This document shows positions 8,848 to 17,569 of a stretch of DNA of 64,000 nucleotides, piece after piece. Source of the stretch: UBA4877 sp002399285 (lineage in GTDB: Bacteria; Bacillota; Thermoanaerobacteria; Thermoanaerobacterales; UBA4877); the NCBI GenBank assembly GCA_036771835.1, contig DAIPGN010000009.1:1-64000 (forward strand), written 5' to 3'. The first letter of the stretch is position 1. Every line of letters begins with the position of its first letter. A program made the translations under genes and the position numbers. The notes under the pieces are model-generated. The model was not told where the DNA came from and did no database searches. It saw only the letters and a list, made by a program, of their open reading frames with translations.

Positions 8848-10743
8848 CTATATGTCCAAATTCCTGACAAGGTGAGCATTCTTCTGTATGAATTCCCTTC
8901 TCTGCTCGACGTTCTGCCCCATCAATATAGAGAATATCTCGTCCGCCGCCAAGGCGTCCTCCATACTCACCCTGAGCATTATCCTTGTCTCCGGATTCAG
9001 CGTGGTATCCCACAGCTGATCCGCATCCATCTCACCAAGACCTTTATACCTCTGTATTTCGGCCTCATGGCCTATATCGTCCAGTACCTTCTCCAGTTCC
9101 CTGTCGCTATAGATGTACTGCATGAACTTGCCCTTGACCACCCTGTAGAGAGGCGGCTGAGCTATATATACGTAGCCGTTGTCTATCAGTTCCGGCATAT
9201 ATCTGTAAAAGAAAGTGAGGATCAGCGTCCTTATATGGCTGCCGTCGACATCGGCATCGGTCATGCATACGACCTTGTGATACCTCGCCTTGCTTATATC
9301 GAAGTCATCGCCTAATCCTGCGCCTATGGCGGTTATCATCGCCCTTATCTCTTCGCTGCCCAATACCTTGTCCAGTCTCGCCTTCTCCACGTTCAATATC
9401 TTTCCCCGTAAAGGAAGTATGGCCTGAAATCTCCTGTCTCTTCCGGATTTTGCCGAGCCTCCTGCCGAATCGCCCTCCACAAGATAGAGCTCGCAAAGGG
9501 CAGGGTCCTTTTCAGAACAGTCGGAGAGTTTTCCCGGCAGCTGCATGGAGTCAAGAGCGCCCTTCCGGCGGGTAAGTTCTCTGGCCTTCCTGGCGGCTTC
9601 TCTTGCCCGCGACGCAGTCATGGCCTTTTCAAGGATGATCTTGCTTACGGAAGGATTTTCTTCAAAAATCGCCTCGAGTTTCTCATACACTGCGTTTTCA
9701 ACAAAGCCCCTGATCTCGCTGTTTCCGAGTTTAGTCTTTGTCTGACCTTCAAACTGAGGATCGGTCAATTTTACGCTGACGACCGCTGTCAGCCCTTCCC
9801 TGACGTCCTCTCCCTGAAGGTTTTTATCGGCATCCTTTAGCATACCAAATTTTCTTGCGTAATCGTTTATCACCTTGGTTATGGCATTTTTAAACCCGGT
9901 GAGGTGGGTGCCCCCCTCATGGGTATCTATATTATTGGCAAAGCTGAATATCGTCTCGCCGTAGGAGTCGTTGTACTGCATGGCCACCTCCAGCTCGGCG
10001 TCGTCCTTCCTGTCGGAGATATAGATCGGGTCGCTGTGAAGGACGTTTGCAGATCTGTTTATATACTTTACAAAGGAGACTATCCCGCCCTCATAGCAGT
10101 ATGTCTCTTTTTCATCGTTCCTCTTATCCTCCATGATTATGCTGAGGCCTTTATTCAGAAAAGCCAGTTCCTTCATCCTTGCGGACAGCATATTATAGTC
10201 AAAATTGACATCCTCGAATATCTCTTTATCCGGTTTGAATGTCACCTGAGTGCCATGCCTGTCCGTGGGACCGAGTTTTATAAGTTCGGTCACCGGCTTT
10301 CCCCTTTCATACCTCTGCGTGTAGGAGTCGCCCTCCCAGTCCACCTTTACTTCCAGCCATTCGGAGAGTGCGTTTACCACGGACACGCCGACGCCGTGCA
10401 GGCCGCCCGACACCTTGTATCCTCCTCCGCCGAATTTTCCTCCGGCATGCAGTATGGTGAGGACCACCTCTACGGCCGGTCTTCCGACCTGGGGCTGTAT
10501 ATCGGCAGGGATGCCCCTTCCGTCGTCGGTCACCGTACATGAACCGTCTTCATTTAAAGAAATATATATTTCAGTACAGACTCCAGCCATCGCTTCATCG
10601 ATGCTGTTGTCCACCACCTCATATACCAGATGATGCAGTCCTTTGAGACTGGTGGAACCTATATACATACTCGGTCTCTTTCTTACCGCTTCCAAACCCT
10701 CTAATATCTGGATCTCGCTTGCATCATATCTCTCATTTGCCAT
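8848..10743 (-). CDS. gyrB: DNA gyrase subunit B
   Basis: ATPase subunit of gyrase, 631 residues. The GHKL fold shows EVVDNSIDEA (Asn/Asp for ATP-Mg), DDGRGIP and GGLHGVGVSVVNALS. The TOPRIM region has LVEGDSAGGSA and the DADVDGSHIRTL metal motif; PLRGKILNVEKA and RYKGLGEMDADQLWDTTL follow. It begins MANERYDASEIQILEGLEAV and ends with NLDI. Located between remB and gyrA in the origin-proximal operon. Confidence 0.98.
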   Translation of the reverse strand: MANERYDASEIQILEGLEAVRKRPSMYIGSTSLKGLHHLVYEVVDNSIDEAMAGVCTEIYISLNEDGSCTVTDDGRGIPADIQPQVGRPAVEVVLTILHAGGKFGGGGYKVSGGLHGVGVSVVNALSEWLEVKVDWEGDSYTQRYERGKPVTELIKLGPTDRHGTQVTFKPDKEIFEDVNFDYNMLSARMKELAFLNKGLSIIMEDKRNDEKETYCYEGGIVSFVKYINRSANVLHSDPIYISDRKDDAELEVAMQYNDSYGETIFSFANNIDTHEGGTHLTGFKNAITKVINDYARKFGMLKDADKNLQGEDVREGLTAVVSVKLTDPQFEGQTKTKLGNSEIRGFVENAVYEKLEAIFEENPSVSKIILEKAMTASRAREAARKARELTRRKGALDSMQLPGKLSDCSEKDPALCELYLVEGDSAGGSAKSGRDRRFQAILPLRGKILNVEKARLDKVLGSEEIRAMITAIGAGLGDDFDISKARYHKVVCMTDADVDGSHIRTLILTFFYRYMPELIDNGYVYIAQPPLYRVVKGKFMQYIYSDRELEKVLDDIGHEAEIQRYKGLGEMDADQLWDTTLNPETRIMLRVSMEDALAADEIFSILMGQNVEQRREFIQKNAHLVRNLDI

Positions 10744-10754
10744 TCATCCACCCC

Positions 10755-11021
10755 CTAATCGCTAATCTCGTACGGGTTTGCTGCTCTCTTCAATAAAGTC
10801 ACCGACGATATGGGAGAACAGTAGATAAAGTATTTATCATCCTCTTCGACCAACACAAGGGATTTTACATCCTCGGTGATCTTATTTTTTAAAAATCCTT
10901 CTTCCTGGTATATATTTATAAATTCCCGGTTTATTTCCGATGAAACCGTCGAATCATAATCTATGATACTGATCAGGTTTTTCAGCGGCACAACTATATT
11001 CTCGCCTATATGAAGGAACAT
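10755..11021 (-). CDS. remB: RemB-type extracellular matrix regulator (DUF370)
   Basis: Small 88-residue protein of the DUF370/RemB family, encoded between recF and gyrB as yaaB is in Bacillus subtilis. It begins MFLHIGENIVVPLKNLISII, the family start, and has a lysine-containing C-terminus (LLKRAANPYEISD). Relatives are oligomeric DNA-binding proteins linked to matrix and osmoprotection genes; the same role here is inferred. The second of two tandem ATGs (11021) has GGGGG 7 bases upstream. The gene overlaps the recF stop. Confidence 0.88.
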   Translation of the reverse strand: MFLHIGENIVVPLKNLISIIDYDSTVSSEINREFINIYQEEGFLKNKITEDVKSLVLVEEDDKYFIYCSPISSVTLLKRAANPYEISD

Positions 11022-12076
11022 CATATCACCCCCGGCCTTATTTCATTCCAGTCCCCTTTGAGATAAACCTCGTTGGCGGTTATCAGAGACTGCATACCCT
11101 TTATATTATCTATGACAAATCCCTTTCTGTCATCATCCAGCTCGGAGAAAACATCATCGAGCAAAAATATGGGACTCTCGCCGATCTCATTTTTGACGAT
11201 CTGTATTTCCGACAATTTTAAGCCCAGGGCTATGGTCTTTTGCTGACCCTGCGAGGAATAACTCCTGGCTTCTTTTCCGTCCAGAAGTATCCTTATATCG
11301 TCCCGGTGAGGACCTATGGTGGTCAGCCCGTATGCTATATCCCTGTCCGCGGCTGCTTTCATCAATTCAGCATAATCATCTTTATTATTTCCAAAATTAA
11401 CAATATATTTAATATCCAGCATTTCGCCGCCGCTTAAATTTTTATGGATGTCCGCCGCCGTTTTGGAAAGTATGTTCACAAAGCGCGACCGCATACCGGC
11501 AATTTTTAGTCCGTACCCGGTCAACTGTTCGTCCCACGAGTATAAAGTATATCTTAAAGAGGGTTTTTTTGCAATATTTTTGAGAAGATTATTCCTTTGT
11601 TTCAAAGTTCTGTAATACCTCATCAAGTCATATCTGTAATTAGGCCTTATCTGGAGCAGGACTTCGTCTATAAAATTCCTTCTCTGCTCGGGATTTCCCT
11701 TTACGATATACATGTCTTCGGGAATAAAGAGGATGGTATAAAGATTTCCCAAGAGCTCGGAATTTTTCGCTATGTCCATGCCGTTTATCCTGGCCTGTTT
11801 CTTTCCTTCCCTGTCCAAACCGTAGCGTATGCTAAATTCTCCTGAGTTCCTTACCGCTTTGATATAGGCAAAGAAGCTGTCTTCATCATAGTTTATTATC
11901 TCGTTCAGGCGGGACGTCCTGAAGGATCTTCCGCGGCTCAAGAGATATACGCATTCCAGTATATTGGTCTTTCCCGCGGCATTTTTACCCAACACCATAT
12001 TTATACCCTTGTCAAATTCCAGGCGAAGGTCCTTGAAGTTTCTATAGTTATCCAGTCTCAGCTCCTCTATATACAC
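11021..12076 (-). CDS. recF: DNA replication and repair protein RecF
   Basis: SMC-like ATPase that loads RecA at single-strand gaps; 351 residues. Walker A is GKNAAGKTN (about 30-38), the ABC-type signature is SSQGQQKTIALGL, and Walker B is FLLDDVFSELDD. The start MYIEELRLDNYRNF is the standard RecF beginning. Situated between the S4 protein and remB. Confidence 0.97.
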   Translation of the reverse strand: MYIEELRLDNYRNFKDLRLEFDKGINMVLGKNAAGKTNILECVYLLSRGRSFRTSRLNEIINYDEDSFFAYIKAVRNSGEFSIRYGLDREGKKQARINGMDIAKNSELLGNLYTILFIPEDMYIVKGNPEQRRNFIDEVLLQIRPNYRYDLMRYYRTLKQRNNLLKNIAKKPSLRYTLYSWDEQLTGYGLKIAGMRSRFVNILSKTAADIHKNLSGGEMLDIKYIVNFGNNKDDYAELMKAAADRDIAYGLTTIGPHRDDIRILLDGKEARSYSSQGQQKTIALGLKLSEIQIVKNEIGESPIFLLDDVFSELDDDRKGFVIDNIKGMQSLITANEVYLKGDWNEIRPGVI

Positions 12077-12100
12077 GACCTCATACCTCTGTATTTCATT

Positions 12101-12313
12101 TTATTTGCTGCCTATTATCGTATAATTATCGTCATTGAATCCTACGGTATCGCCGCTTACCAACTTTTTACCCCTAATGGTGCACATCTCGCCGTTTACC
12201 GAGACCTTGCCGGACTGAATGAGCAGCTTCGCCTCTCCCCCGGTTGCCGCCAGGCCCTGCAGTTTTAAGAACCTTCCCAAGGTGATATAATCCGTATCTA
12301 TTCTTATTTCCAT
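12101..12313 (-). CDS. rlbA: S4-domain RNA-binding protein RlbA/YaaA
   Basis: A 70-residue protein made almost entirely of an S4 RNA-binding domain, with ITLGRFLKLQGLAATGGEAK and SGKVSVNGE as the characteristic core. The equivalent gene (yaaA/rlbA) lies between dnaN and recF in Bacillus and relatives, where it is linked to ribosome maturation; role here inferred from position and fold. Starts 5 bases after dnaN. Confidence 0.92.
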   Translation of the reverse strand: MEIRIDTDYITLGRFLKLQGLAATGGEAKLLIQSGKVSVNGEMCTIRGKKLVSGDTVGFNDDNYTIIGSK

Positions 12314-12318
12314 GGAAC

Positions 12319-13413
12319 TTACGCGTCCTCCTTCATTTTGACAGGCAGCACGAGATACAGATATTCATCACCCTGGACCGGCTTTATCACGCAGGGAGAT
12401 ATGCTGCTCAAAAGCTCCATCTTTATGGTCCTGTCCTCTATGGTCCTCAGCGCGTCCAGGAGATATACCGAATTGAAAGCTATGGAGAGGCCGGGCCCGT
12501 CCGCCTTGATATCCAGCCCCTCGTTGAAATAGCCTCTTTCGTCCCTTGCCTCCACGCCCGCATAGTTACCGTCGAAGGTAAACTTGACCAGTGTCTTCCT
12601 GTCTCCGGATATCAGGCTGGCCCTCTCTATGGTATTGATGATCTCCTCAGTCTTTACCTCGCACACCAGATTTTTTTCCGCGGGAATTATATTTTCATAC
12701 TGTATATACTCCCCTTCGAGCAGGCGCGTATACACGACCGTATGGCCCATATCGAAAACGGCCTGGTTTTTCCCCGCGGAAATATGGACCTGTCCCGATT
12801 CCAGCAGTTTGGTGATCTCATTCAAAGCCTTATAGGGTATGACAATGCTGAGATCCGAGCCCTTCTCCGTATCATACCTGCGGATCGCCAGCCTGTAGCC
12901 ATCCAGCGCGGCCATTACGGCGCAGCCGTCCGAAATCTTTAAAAGCGAACCGTTGAGTATGGGATGAGACATATCGGAAGATACCGAAAAAATAGTTCCC
13001 TTTATCATGGAATTCAAAATCTCCTGATCCATCATGACCCCGTTTTCAGTCTCCGCATCCGGCAGCTGCGGAAACTCTTCGGAATTATAACAGGAAATAT
13101 TGAATACGCTGTTCATGCTTTTAATTGTTGCCTTGTTGTCATTTACCTCGATGTATATATCGGAACCGGGCATCGTCCTCACTATATCGGAAAATATCCG
13201 CGAATTGATAACCGTCTCGCCCTCTTCGGATATTTCCGCGGTAAGGTGTGTCACGATGGTAAGTTCCAGATCGGTCCCCGTCATGGTGACAAATCCATCC
13301 TGTGCCTTTATGTATATGCCCTCCAATATCGGAAGCGTGGTCTTCGTATTTATTCCCTTTAATACCCGGCTGGTCGCATTTTGCATTTCCTGGGTATTTA
13401 CGGTTATCTTCAT
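12319..13413 (-). CDS. dnaN: DNA polymerase III sliding clamp beta
   Basis: Processivity clamp, 364 residues, full length for the three-domain beta fold. It begins MKITVNTQEMQNATSRVLKG and ends YLYLVLPVKMKED, close to the conserved C-terminal block. It follows dnaA across the 216-base gap that carries the second half of the origin. The short gap to rlbA suggests co-transcription downstream. Confidence 0.97.
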   Translation of the reverse strand: MKITVNTQEMQNATSRVLKGINTKTTLPILEGIYIKAQDGFVTMTGTDLELTIVTHLTAEISEEGETVINSRIFSDIVRTMPGSDIYIEVNDNKATIKSMNSVFNISCYNSEEFPQLPDAETENGVMMDQEILNSMIKGTIFSVSSDMSHPILNGSLLKISDGCAVMAALDGYRLAIRRYDTEKGSDLSIVIPYKALNEITKLLESGQVHISAGKNQAVFDMGHTVVYTRLLEGEYIQYENIIPAEKNLVCEVKTEEIINTIERASLISGDRKTLVKFTFDGNYAGVEARDERGYFNEGLDIKADGPGLSIAFNSVYLLDALRTIEDRTIKMELLSSISPCVIKPVQGDEYLYLVLPVKMKEDA

Positions 13414-13462
13414 CTCTTTATCCTCTTTTCTTTATATATTTTTTTATTAACAGTAGTAGTAG
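13414..13462. other. Probable DNA unwinding element with DnaA-trios
   Basis: Immediately upstream of dnaN, AT-rich DNA (13414-13451) abuts AGTAGTAGTAG (13452-13462), three tandem TAG trinucleotides, followed by GGG and a DnaA box at 13467. This box, short GC run, trios, AT-rich order is that of the basal unwinding system known from the B. subtilis dnaA-dnaN gap. The match is seen directly; activity is inferred. Confidence 0.75.
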
Positions 13463-13466
13463 GGGC

Positions 13467-13616
13467 TGTGGATTTGTTGAAAACTGTCTCAAATTGATAT
13501 AAAATGACGCATTGGAATGTATAAAAATATGTTAAAATTTCAGTTCTAAATTCACGTATAAAATCATATAATTTTACGATAGGGGAAAATATCTTTTTCC
13601 ACAGGTGTTATCAACG
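13467..13616. other. DnaA-box cluster between dnaA and dnaN (oriC part 2)
   Basis: Boxes related to TTATCCACA: AAATCCACA (minus, 13467-13475), TTTTCAACA (minus, 13475-13483), TTTTCCACA (plus, 13595-13603) and TTATCAACG (plus, 13608-13616). The first two are abutted and face the trios. The 110 bases between the clusters are AT-rich. Confidence 0.7.
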
Positions 13617-13629
13617 TGTAAACTGTGAA

Positions 13630-14961
13630 TCATTCGCCGAGTATCTCTTTTTTTATGCTCTCGATCGTGGATCTCGTTTCACTGTCATCCTGTATATCCT
13701 TGGCTATCTTATCATAGGAGTGGATGACCGTGGTATGATCCTTTCCGCCGAATTCCTCGCCGATCTTGGGCAGGGACATATCGGTGAGTTCCCTGCACAG
13801 ATACATGGCCACCTGTCTGGGTATGGTGAAGTTCCGCGTTCTCTTTTTTGACTTCATATCTTCTATCTTTATGCCATATCTCTTAGCCACGACCTCTTCT
13901 ATGTAACGGGCGTTTATCTCCCTTTTGGCATTCTGCGTCAGAATATCCCGCAGGGCCTCCTCGGCCATTTCAATGGTGATGTCCGTTTCTATAAAGGTGC
14001 TGTATGCGGCGACTTTGATAAGAGCTCCCTCCAGTTCCCTTATGTTCGACTGTATCTGCTTTGCCATATAGACCATGACGTCGTTGGGTACGTCTATGTT
14101 TTCCTGCTGCGCCTTTTTTTTCAATATGGCGATACGGGTCTCAAAATCCGGAGGCTGTATGTCCGCTATAAGGCCCCATTCGAACCGCGATATCAGCCTG
14201 TCCTCCAATTGCTGTATCTCCTTGGGAGGCCTGTCCGAGGACACCACGATCTGCTTGTTGGATTCATACAGGGTGTTGAAGGTATGGAAGAACTCCTCCT
14301 GGGTCCTCTCCTTATCTCCTATAAACTGGATATCGTCGATGAGGAGAACGTCCACGCTCCTGTACTTGCTTCTGAATTCCTCATTCTTATCGTCTTTTAT
14401 GGCGTTTATCAGATCGTTGGTAAATTTTTCAGAGGTAACGTATAGTACCTTCATATTCTTATTGTTGTTCAAAATATGATGTCCTATGGCGTGCATGAGA
14501 TGGGTCTTTCCCAGGCCGACGCCTCCGTATATGAACAGAGGATTGTACGCATGAGCGGGGGACTGTGCCACTGCCAGCGATGCGGCATGGGCAAACCTAT
14601 TGCTGTTGCCTATGACAAAGGTGTCGAAGGTATACTTTGGATTTAAAAAATTGATAAGATTATCGGGAAACTCATTGTCTGTCTGACGGTTTTGCTTTTT
14701 GTATGCATCCTTATCGATCACCTTGACCTCGATGCCATATTTTTTTTCACCGACAGCGTCAATGATATTGGAAAGATATCCAATGTACCTTTCGTTTATC
14801 ACATTGCATGTAAAGGAATTGGTAACTCCCAAGGTAACGGTATCCTTATTCATATCCAGCGGTATCAGGAGTTTGAACCATGCATTATAGCTTACCTCCG
14901 TAAGCTCGGTTTTTACACGCTTTGTTACCTTGTCCCAAAGGTTTTGAAGCTGTTCGTCCAT
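13630..14961 (-). CDS. dnaA: Chromosomal replication initiator DnaA
   Basis: Origin-binding AAA+ initiator, 443 residues. Domain I covers about 1-85 (LWDKVTKRVKTELTEVSYNAW). After a short linker the AAA+ domain begins near TFDTFVIGNSNRFAHAAS, with Walker A GGVGLGKTH and Walker B LLIDDIQF. Domain IV has the signature LPKIGEEFGGKDHTTVIHS that reads DnaA boxes. ATG at 14961 has AGGGGG 8 bases upstream. It is transcribed away from the box cluster at 15090-15171. Confidence 0.98.
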   Translation of the reverse strand: MDEQLQNLWDKVTKRVKTELTEVSYNAWFKLLIPLDMNKDTVTLGVTNSFTCNVINERYIGYLSNIIDAVGEKKYGIEVKVIDKDAYKKQNRQTDNEFPDNLINFLNPKYTFDTFVIGNSNRFAHAASLAVAQSPAHAYNPLFIYGGVGLGKTHLMHAIGHHILNNNKNMKVLYVTSEKFTNDLINAIKDDKNEEFRSKYRSVDVLLIDDIQFIGDKERTQEEFFHTFNTLYESNKQIVVSSDRPPKEIQQLEDRLISRFEWGLIADIQPPDFETRIAILKKKAQQENIDVPNDVMVYMAKQIQSNIRELEGALIKVAAYSTFIETDITIEMAEEALRDILTQNAKREINARYIEEVVAKRYGIKIEDMKSKKRTRNFTIPRQVAMYLCRELTDMSLPKIGEEFGGKDHTTVIHSYDKIAKDIQDDSETRSTIESIKKEILGE

Positions 14962-14988
14962 ATTGCGTCCCCCTATTAAATAATTACG

Positions 14989-15006
14989 GCCTCCTCGCGG
15001 GGAGGC
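14989..15006 (-). promoter_or_regulatory. GC-rich hairpin in the dnaA leader
   Basis: GCCTCC/GGAGGC stem (14989-14994 with 15001-15006) around TCGCGG, 28 bases before the dnaA start, in otherwise AT-rich DNA. It could modulate dnaA expression or mark an origin border; no function can be read from sequence. Confidence 0.4.
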
Positions 15007-15089
15007 TTTAATTCTGTGGAAATAATAATCAACAAATTAAAAGGATGCGAATTATATAAAAATCATTATTAACGAAAATGTTTAACAAA

Positions 15090-15171
15090 TTATCCACAAA
15101 ATTATCAACAACCTGTGGATAATTTGCTGCGTTAAAAACTTATCCACAGTTATGATACCAAATTATCCACA
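15090..15171. other. oriC DnaA-box cluster upstream of dnaA
   Basis: Four exact TTATCCACA boxes in 82 bases: plus 15090-15098, minus 15114-15122, plus 15140-15148 and plus 15163-15171. A variant TTATCAACA lies between the first two. The surrounding 14962-15196 gap is AT-rich and gene-free. With the second cluster at 13467-13616 it makes a bipartite origin of the Bacillus type. Confidence 0.92.
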
Positions 15172-15196
15172 GATATTCAATATTTGTTTTGCGTCT

Positions 15197-15400
15197 TCAG
15201 GCGCCGCATCCATGACATCCGGAGCAATTTCCGCCGCATTCTCCGCCCTTGCGGATGAAATTCATACTCTTGTATACCTGCTTGATATCGTTCGAGCCGC
15301 ATCGAGGACATTTGACCAGGCCGTCTTCCTTGGCCTTGATGCTTACCAATTCGGTAAAACTGTTTCCGCATGATTTGCATACGAAATCATAGTTTGGCAT
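15197..15400 (-). CDS. FmdB-family zinc ribbon protein
   Basis: A 67-residue zinc-ribbon protein. It begins MPNYDFVCKSCGNSFTELVS and has two CxxC pairs (CKSC and CPRC), typical of the FmdB regulatory family, then a Gly/Cys-rich tail GGECGGNCSGCHGCGA. ATG at 15400 is chosen because AAGGAAGG lies 8 bases upstream; in-frame starts further upstream are badly spaced. The stop is only 26 bases from the nearest DnaA box. The family is small and poorly understood; DNA or metal-dependent regulation is a guess. Confidence 0.85.
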   Translation of the reverse strand: MPNYDFVCKSCGNSFTELVSIKAKEDGLVKCPRCGSNDIKQVYKSMNFIRKGGECGGNCSGCHGCGA

Positions 15401-15522
15401 TAACATCACCTTCCTTTAGATTCTTGTAAAAAAATATTTACATAGACTTTTGCCGCAGCATGCTGCTTATCCTTCTCATTTCTCTTTATTAATGAATGCC
15501 TCATACCAATTATTATACGATA

Positions 15523-15561
15523 AAAGACGCCTCATTTGTTCATGTAAAATGAGACGTCTTT
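15523..15561 (-). terminator. Terminator after the DUF5808 gene
   Basis: 15-base arms (15523-15537 with 15547-15561, one mismatch) around a 9-nt loop, followed on the minus strand by TTTTATCG-like sequence. Suited to ending the GntR/DUF5808 transcript before the FmdB gene. Confidence 0.75.
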
Positions 15562-15583
15562 ATTGTATTGCGTATAAAAAACC

Positions 15584-16951
15584 TTATTTGGACGACCAGC
15601 TGCTGATATTGTGATATAGGGCGTCGGTCTCAGCTTGGGTTTTGCCGTTTAAGATCACATAACCTGGATCATTGCCCTTCAGCTGCACGACAACGTATCT
15701 GTCTACATTATTATAGATGTAAAGCATGCAGCTTCCATATCCCTTAAAGGAAAAGTGCCCGTAGCTCTTACTTTGGCCGCCGTATCCGTTTACGCGCGTT
15801 CCGTCGGGGGGAAGATCATCCCTTATTGTTACGGACTGTACCTCGCTCTTATCGAAAGTCATATCGTACATGGCTGCGTCGACAGTGACCTTTGGGCCGC
15901 TCACGGAGACCTGATAATCCTTCGATCCCCCATACGCCGTTATGCCTATGATAATGACGAGAAATGCCGTTATGCCGAAACAGATCAGCTTGCCGGCGGG
16001 CCTGCCGATATTTATGGTCCAGCCCATGCCAGCCATCCGCTTTGGTACGAAGAGACGGGGGTCGCCGGGATCGTAATAAAATCCCCATTTCCATAGGATC
16101 TGCTGATCCCCCGCATTTTCCTGTTCTTCAGGCAGCTCGTCTGCAAATTTTTCCTCCAAACCGCTTATTTTGCTTTGCTGCCATCGGATGATGCCAAACA
16201 CAGCGGCGAGCAATACTATCACGGGCGCCAGTATGGCCAGGCCGTTTTGGGCATACATCATCGACGCGCTGAAAAGCAGCCAGAATACCAGCATCGCCAG
16301 TGCGCTGAGCGTGGCCGCTATGCTGTTTATACGCTCCTCCTGCCGCGCAAACTGCGCGTTTACGGTATTGGAGTGCCGCCCCCGCATTTGATAAAAAAGG
16401 TAGACGAAGCTCAGCTGGCACAAAGGACCTATTAAGCTAAAACCTATCGGATAGATCTGACGCATATTCGTGTGGAAAAGTAAAATTACCGTAGGCAAAA
16501 AGTCAAGCAGCAAAAACAGCCATACCCAGACGGGCGATATAGCAGATTTTCCGCTGTCCCTTGCGACTTCCAGATCTACCGTCACAATATTTTTCTGCGG
16601 GTATATCCAATTATTTTGTTCCTTTATATGCTGCAGTTTCATCTGATATCGATCGATGACAAGCCAATTGACAAAGAGGTTGGCCATCATCAGCAATATC
16701 ATGATAAAGTCAGCATGGCTGCTGACGGGTTCAACAAACAATAGCAGGCTGCATACTGCGGAAAGCAGCAGAACGAGCCGGCAGGCCTTGGTAAAGGAGA
16801 CCAGTGTTTTCTCTATTTCGTCATGCTGTGAATGTGCCTTTGACAGCACGACTCCCAGTACCTGATGGTCATGATACTGAGCGGAATACAGTGACGAAGC
16901 AGTCATTACCCAAAAGACAATCCACAATATTATGATATAAGTTACGATCAT
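15584..16951 (-). CDS. DUF5808-type multi-pass membrane protein
   Basis: Membrane protein of 455 residues with about eight to nine hydrophobic segments (first at 3-20, last near 320-345). The stretch WKWGFYYDPGDPRLFVPKR then GMGWTINIGRP is the DUF5808 signature; this is followed by a final membrane helix and an extracytoplasmic-looking C-terminal domain of about 120 residues. It is partnered with a YtrA-type GntR repressor whose stop overlaps its start by 4 bases. Members of this pairing are thought to respond to cell-envelope stress; transport or sensing cannot be decided here. Confidence 0.75.
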   Translation of the reverse strand: MIVTYIIILWIVFWVMTASSLYSAQYHDHQVLGVVLSKAHSQHDEIEKTLVSFTKACRLVLLLSAVCSLLLFVEPVSSHADFIMILLMMANLFVNWLVIDRYQMKLQHIKEQNNWIYPQKNIVTVDLEVARDSGKSAISPVWVWLFLLLDFLPTVILLFHTNMRQIYPIGFSLIGPLCQLSFVYLFYQMRGRHSNTVNAQFARQEERINSIAATLSALAMLVFWLLFSASMMYAQNGLAILAPVIVLLAAVFGIIRWQQSKISGLEEKFADELPEEQENAGDQQILWKWGFYYDPGDPRLFVPKRMAGMGWTINIGRPAGKLICFGITAFLVIIIGITAYGGSKDYQVSVSGPKVTVDAAMYDMTFDKSEVQSVTIRDDLPPDGTRVNGYGGQSKSYGHFSFKGYGSCMLYIYNNVDRYVVVQLKGNDPGYVILNGKTQAETDALYHNISSWSSK

Positions 16952-17340
16952 GGCAGTACCTCCTTATGCCCATAAATTTTATTTATAAGCAGTAAAATGT
17001 GCCTTTCAAGTTCTTGCTGGGAAACGCCCTTGGTGTATGCTTCAGAGATCAGGAGCATGGCCGTATGGTCAAAATCCATATCCAGAGCATTTTCCTTCGG
17101 CTGAAGGCGGTTGACCTGGGCGCCGTGGCGCCTATCCATCAGTATCACTCCCTCATCCTTCAGCATACCGTATGCCTTGCTGACGGTCATGGGATTGACG
17201 CCTATCTCATCTGCAAGCTGGCGCACGGTGGGAAGCTTGTCGCCGGCCCTCATCTGACCCGTGGCTATTCCGAAGACGATCTGATTGCGTATCTGCTGAT
17301 AAATGGGAATATTCCCCGACATATCGATTTTTAATCTCAC
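16948..17340 (-). CDS. GntR-family repressor, YtrA subfamily
   Basis: A 130-residue GntR regulator. The winged helix (about 10-75) includes IPIYQQIRNQIVFGIATGQM, GDKLPTVRQLADEIGVNPMT and VSKAYGMLKDEGVI; only a short dimerisation tail follows, as in YtrA. GTG at 17340 is chosen (GGAGGGG 8 bases upstream), because an earlier in-frame ATG at 17406 lies upstream of the promoter and operator. It probably represses itself and the DUF5808 gene through the palindrome 21-45 bases upstream. Confidence 0.9.
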   Translation of the reverse strand: MRLKIDMSGNIPIYQQIRNQIVFGIATGQMRAGDKLPTVRQLADEIGVNPMTVSKAYGMLKDEGVILMDRRHGAQVNRLQPKENALDMDFDHTAMLLISEAYTKGVSQQELERHILLLINKIYGHKEVLP

Positions 17341-17360
17341 GTATTCATCCCCTCCGTATA

Positions 17361-17385
17361 TTTGTATTACATATTGTAATACAAA
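17361..17385 (-). promoter_or_regulatory. Palindromic operator overlapping the GntR promoter
   Basis: Perfect 10-bp arms TTTGTATTAC (17361-17370) and GTAATACAAA (17376-17385) around ATATT. On the minus strand a TTTACA/TACAAT promoter with 18-base spacing has its -10 inside the palindrome, so bound repressor would block transcription. The palindrome is seen; the assignment to the adjacent GntR protein is inferred. Confidence 0.85.
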
Positions 17386-17496
17386 TATACATTGACTGTA
17401 AAGCATTTTTGAAAAATTTATTTCCTCTATATGTCACTGCATAAAATGCGAGCTGAAAAATCCAAATGTTTTATGTGATCCCTCCGTTATATCTTC

Positions 17497-17525
17497 TTGA
17501 CACACATAATAAAGCAGGATATAAT
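17497..17525 (+). promoter_or_regulatory. Consensus sigma-A promoter of rpmH
   Basis: TTGACA (17497-17502) and TATAAT (17520-17525) with exactly 17 bases between them: both hexamers are perfect. The start point would be about 35 bases before rpmH. Confidence 0.92.
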
Positions 17526-17569
17526 CATTATAGTTATCGTACAGGTTCTAAGCAGGAGGTGTTGTTGCG

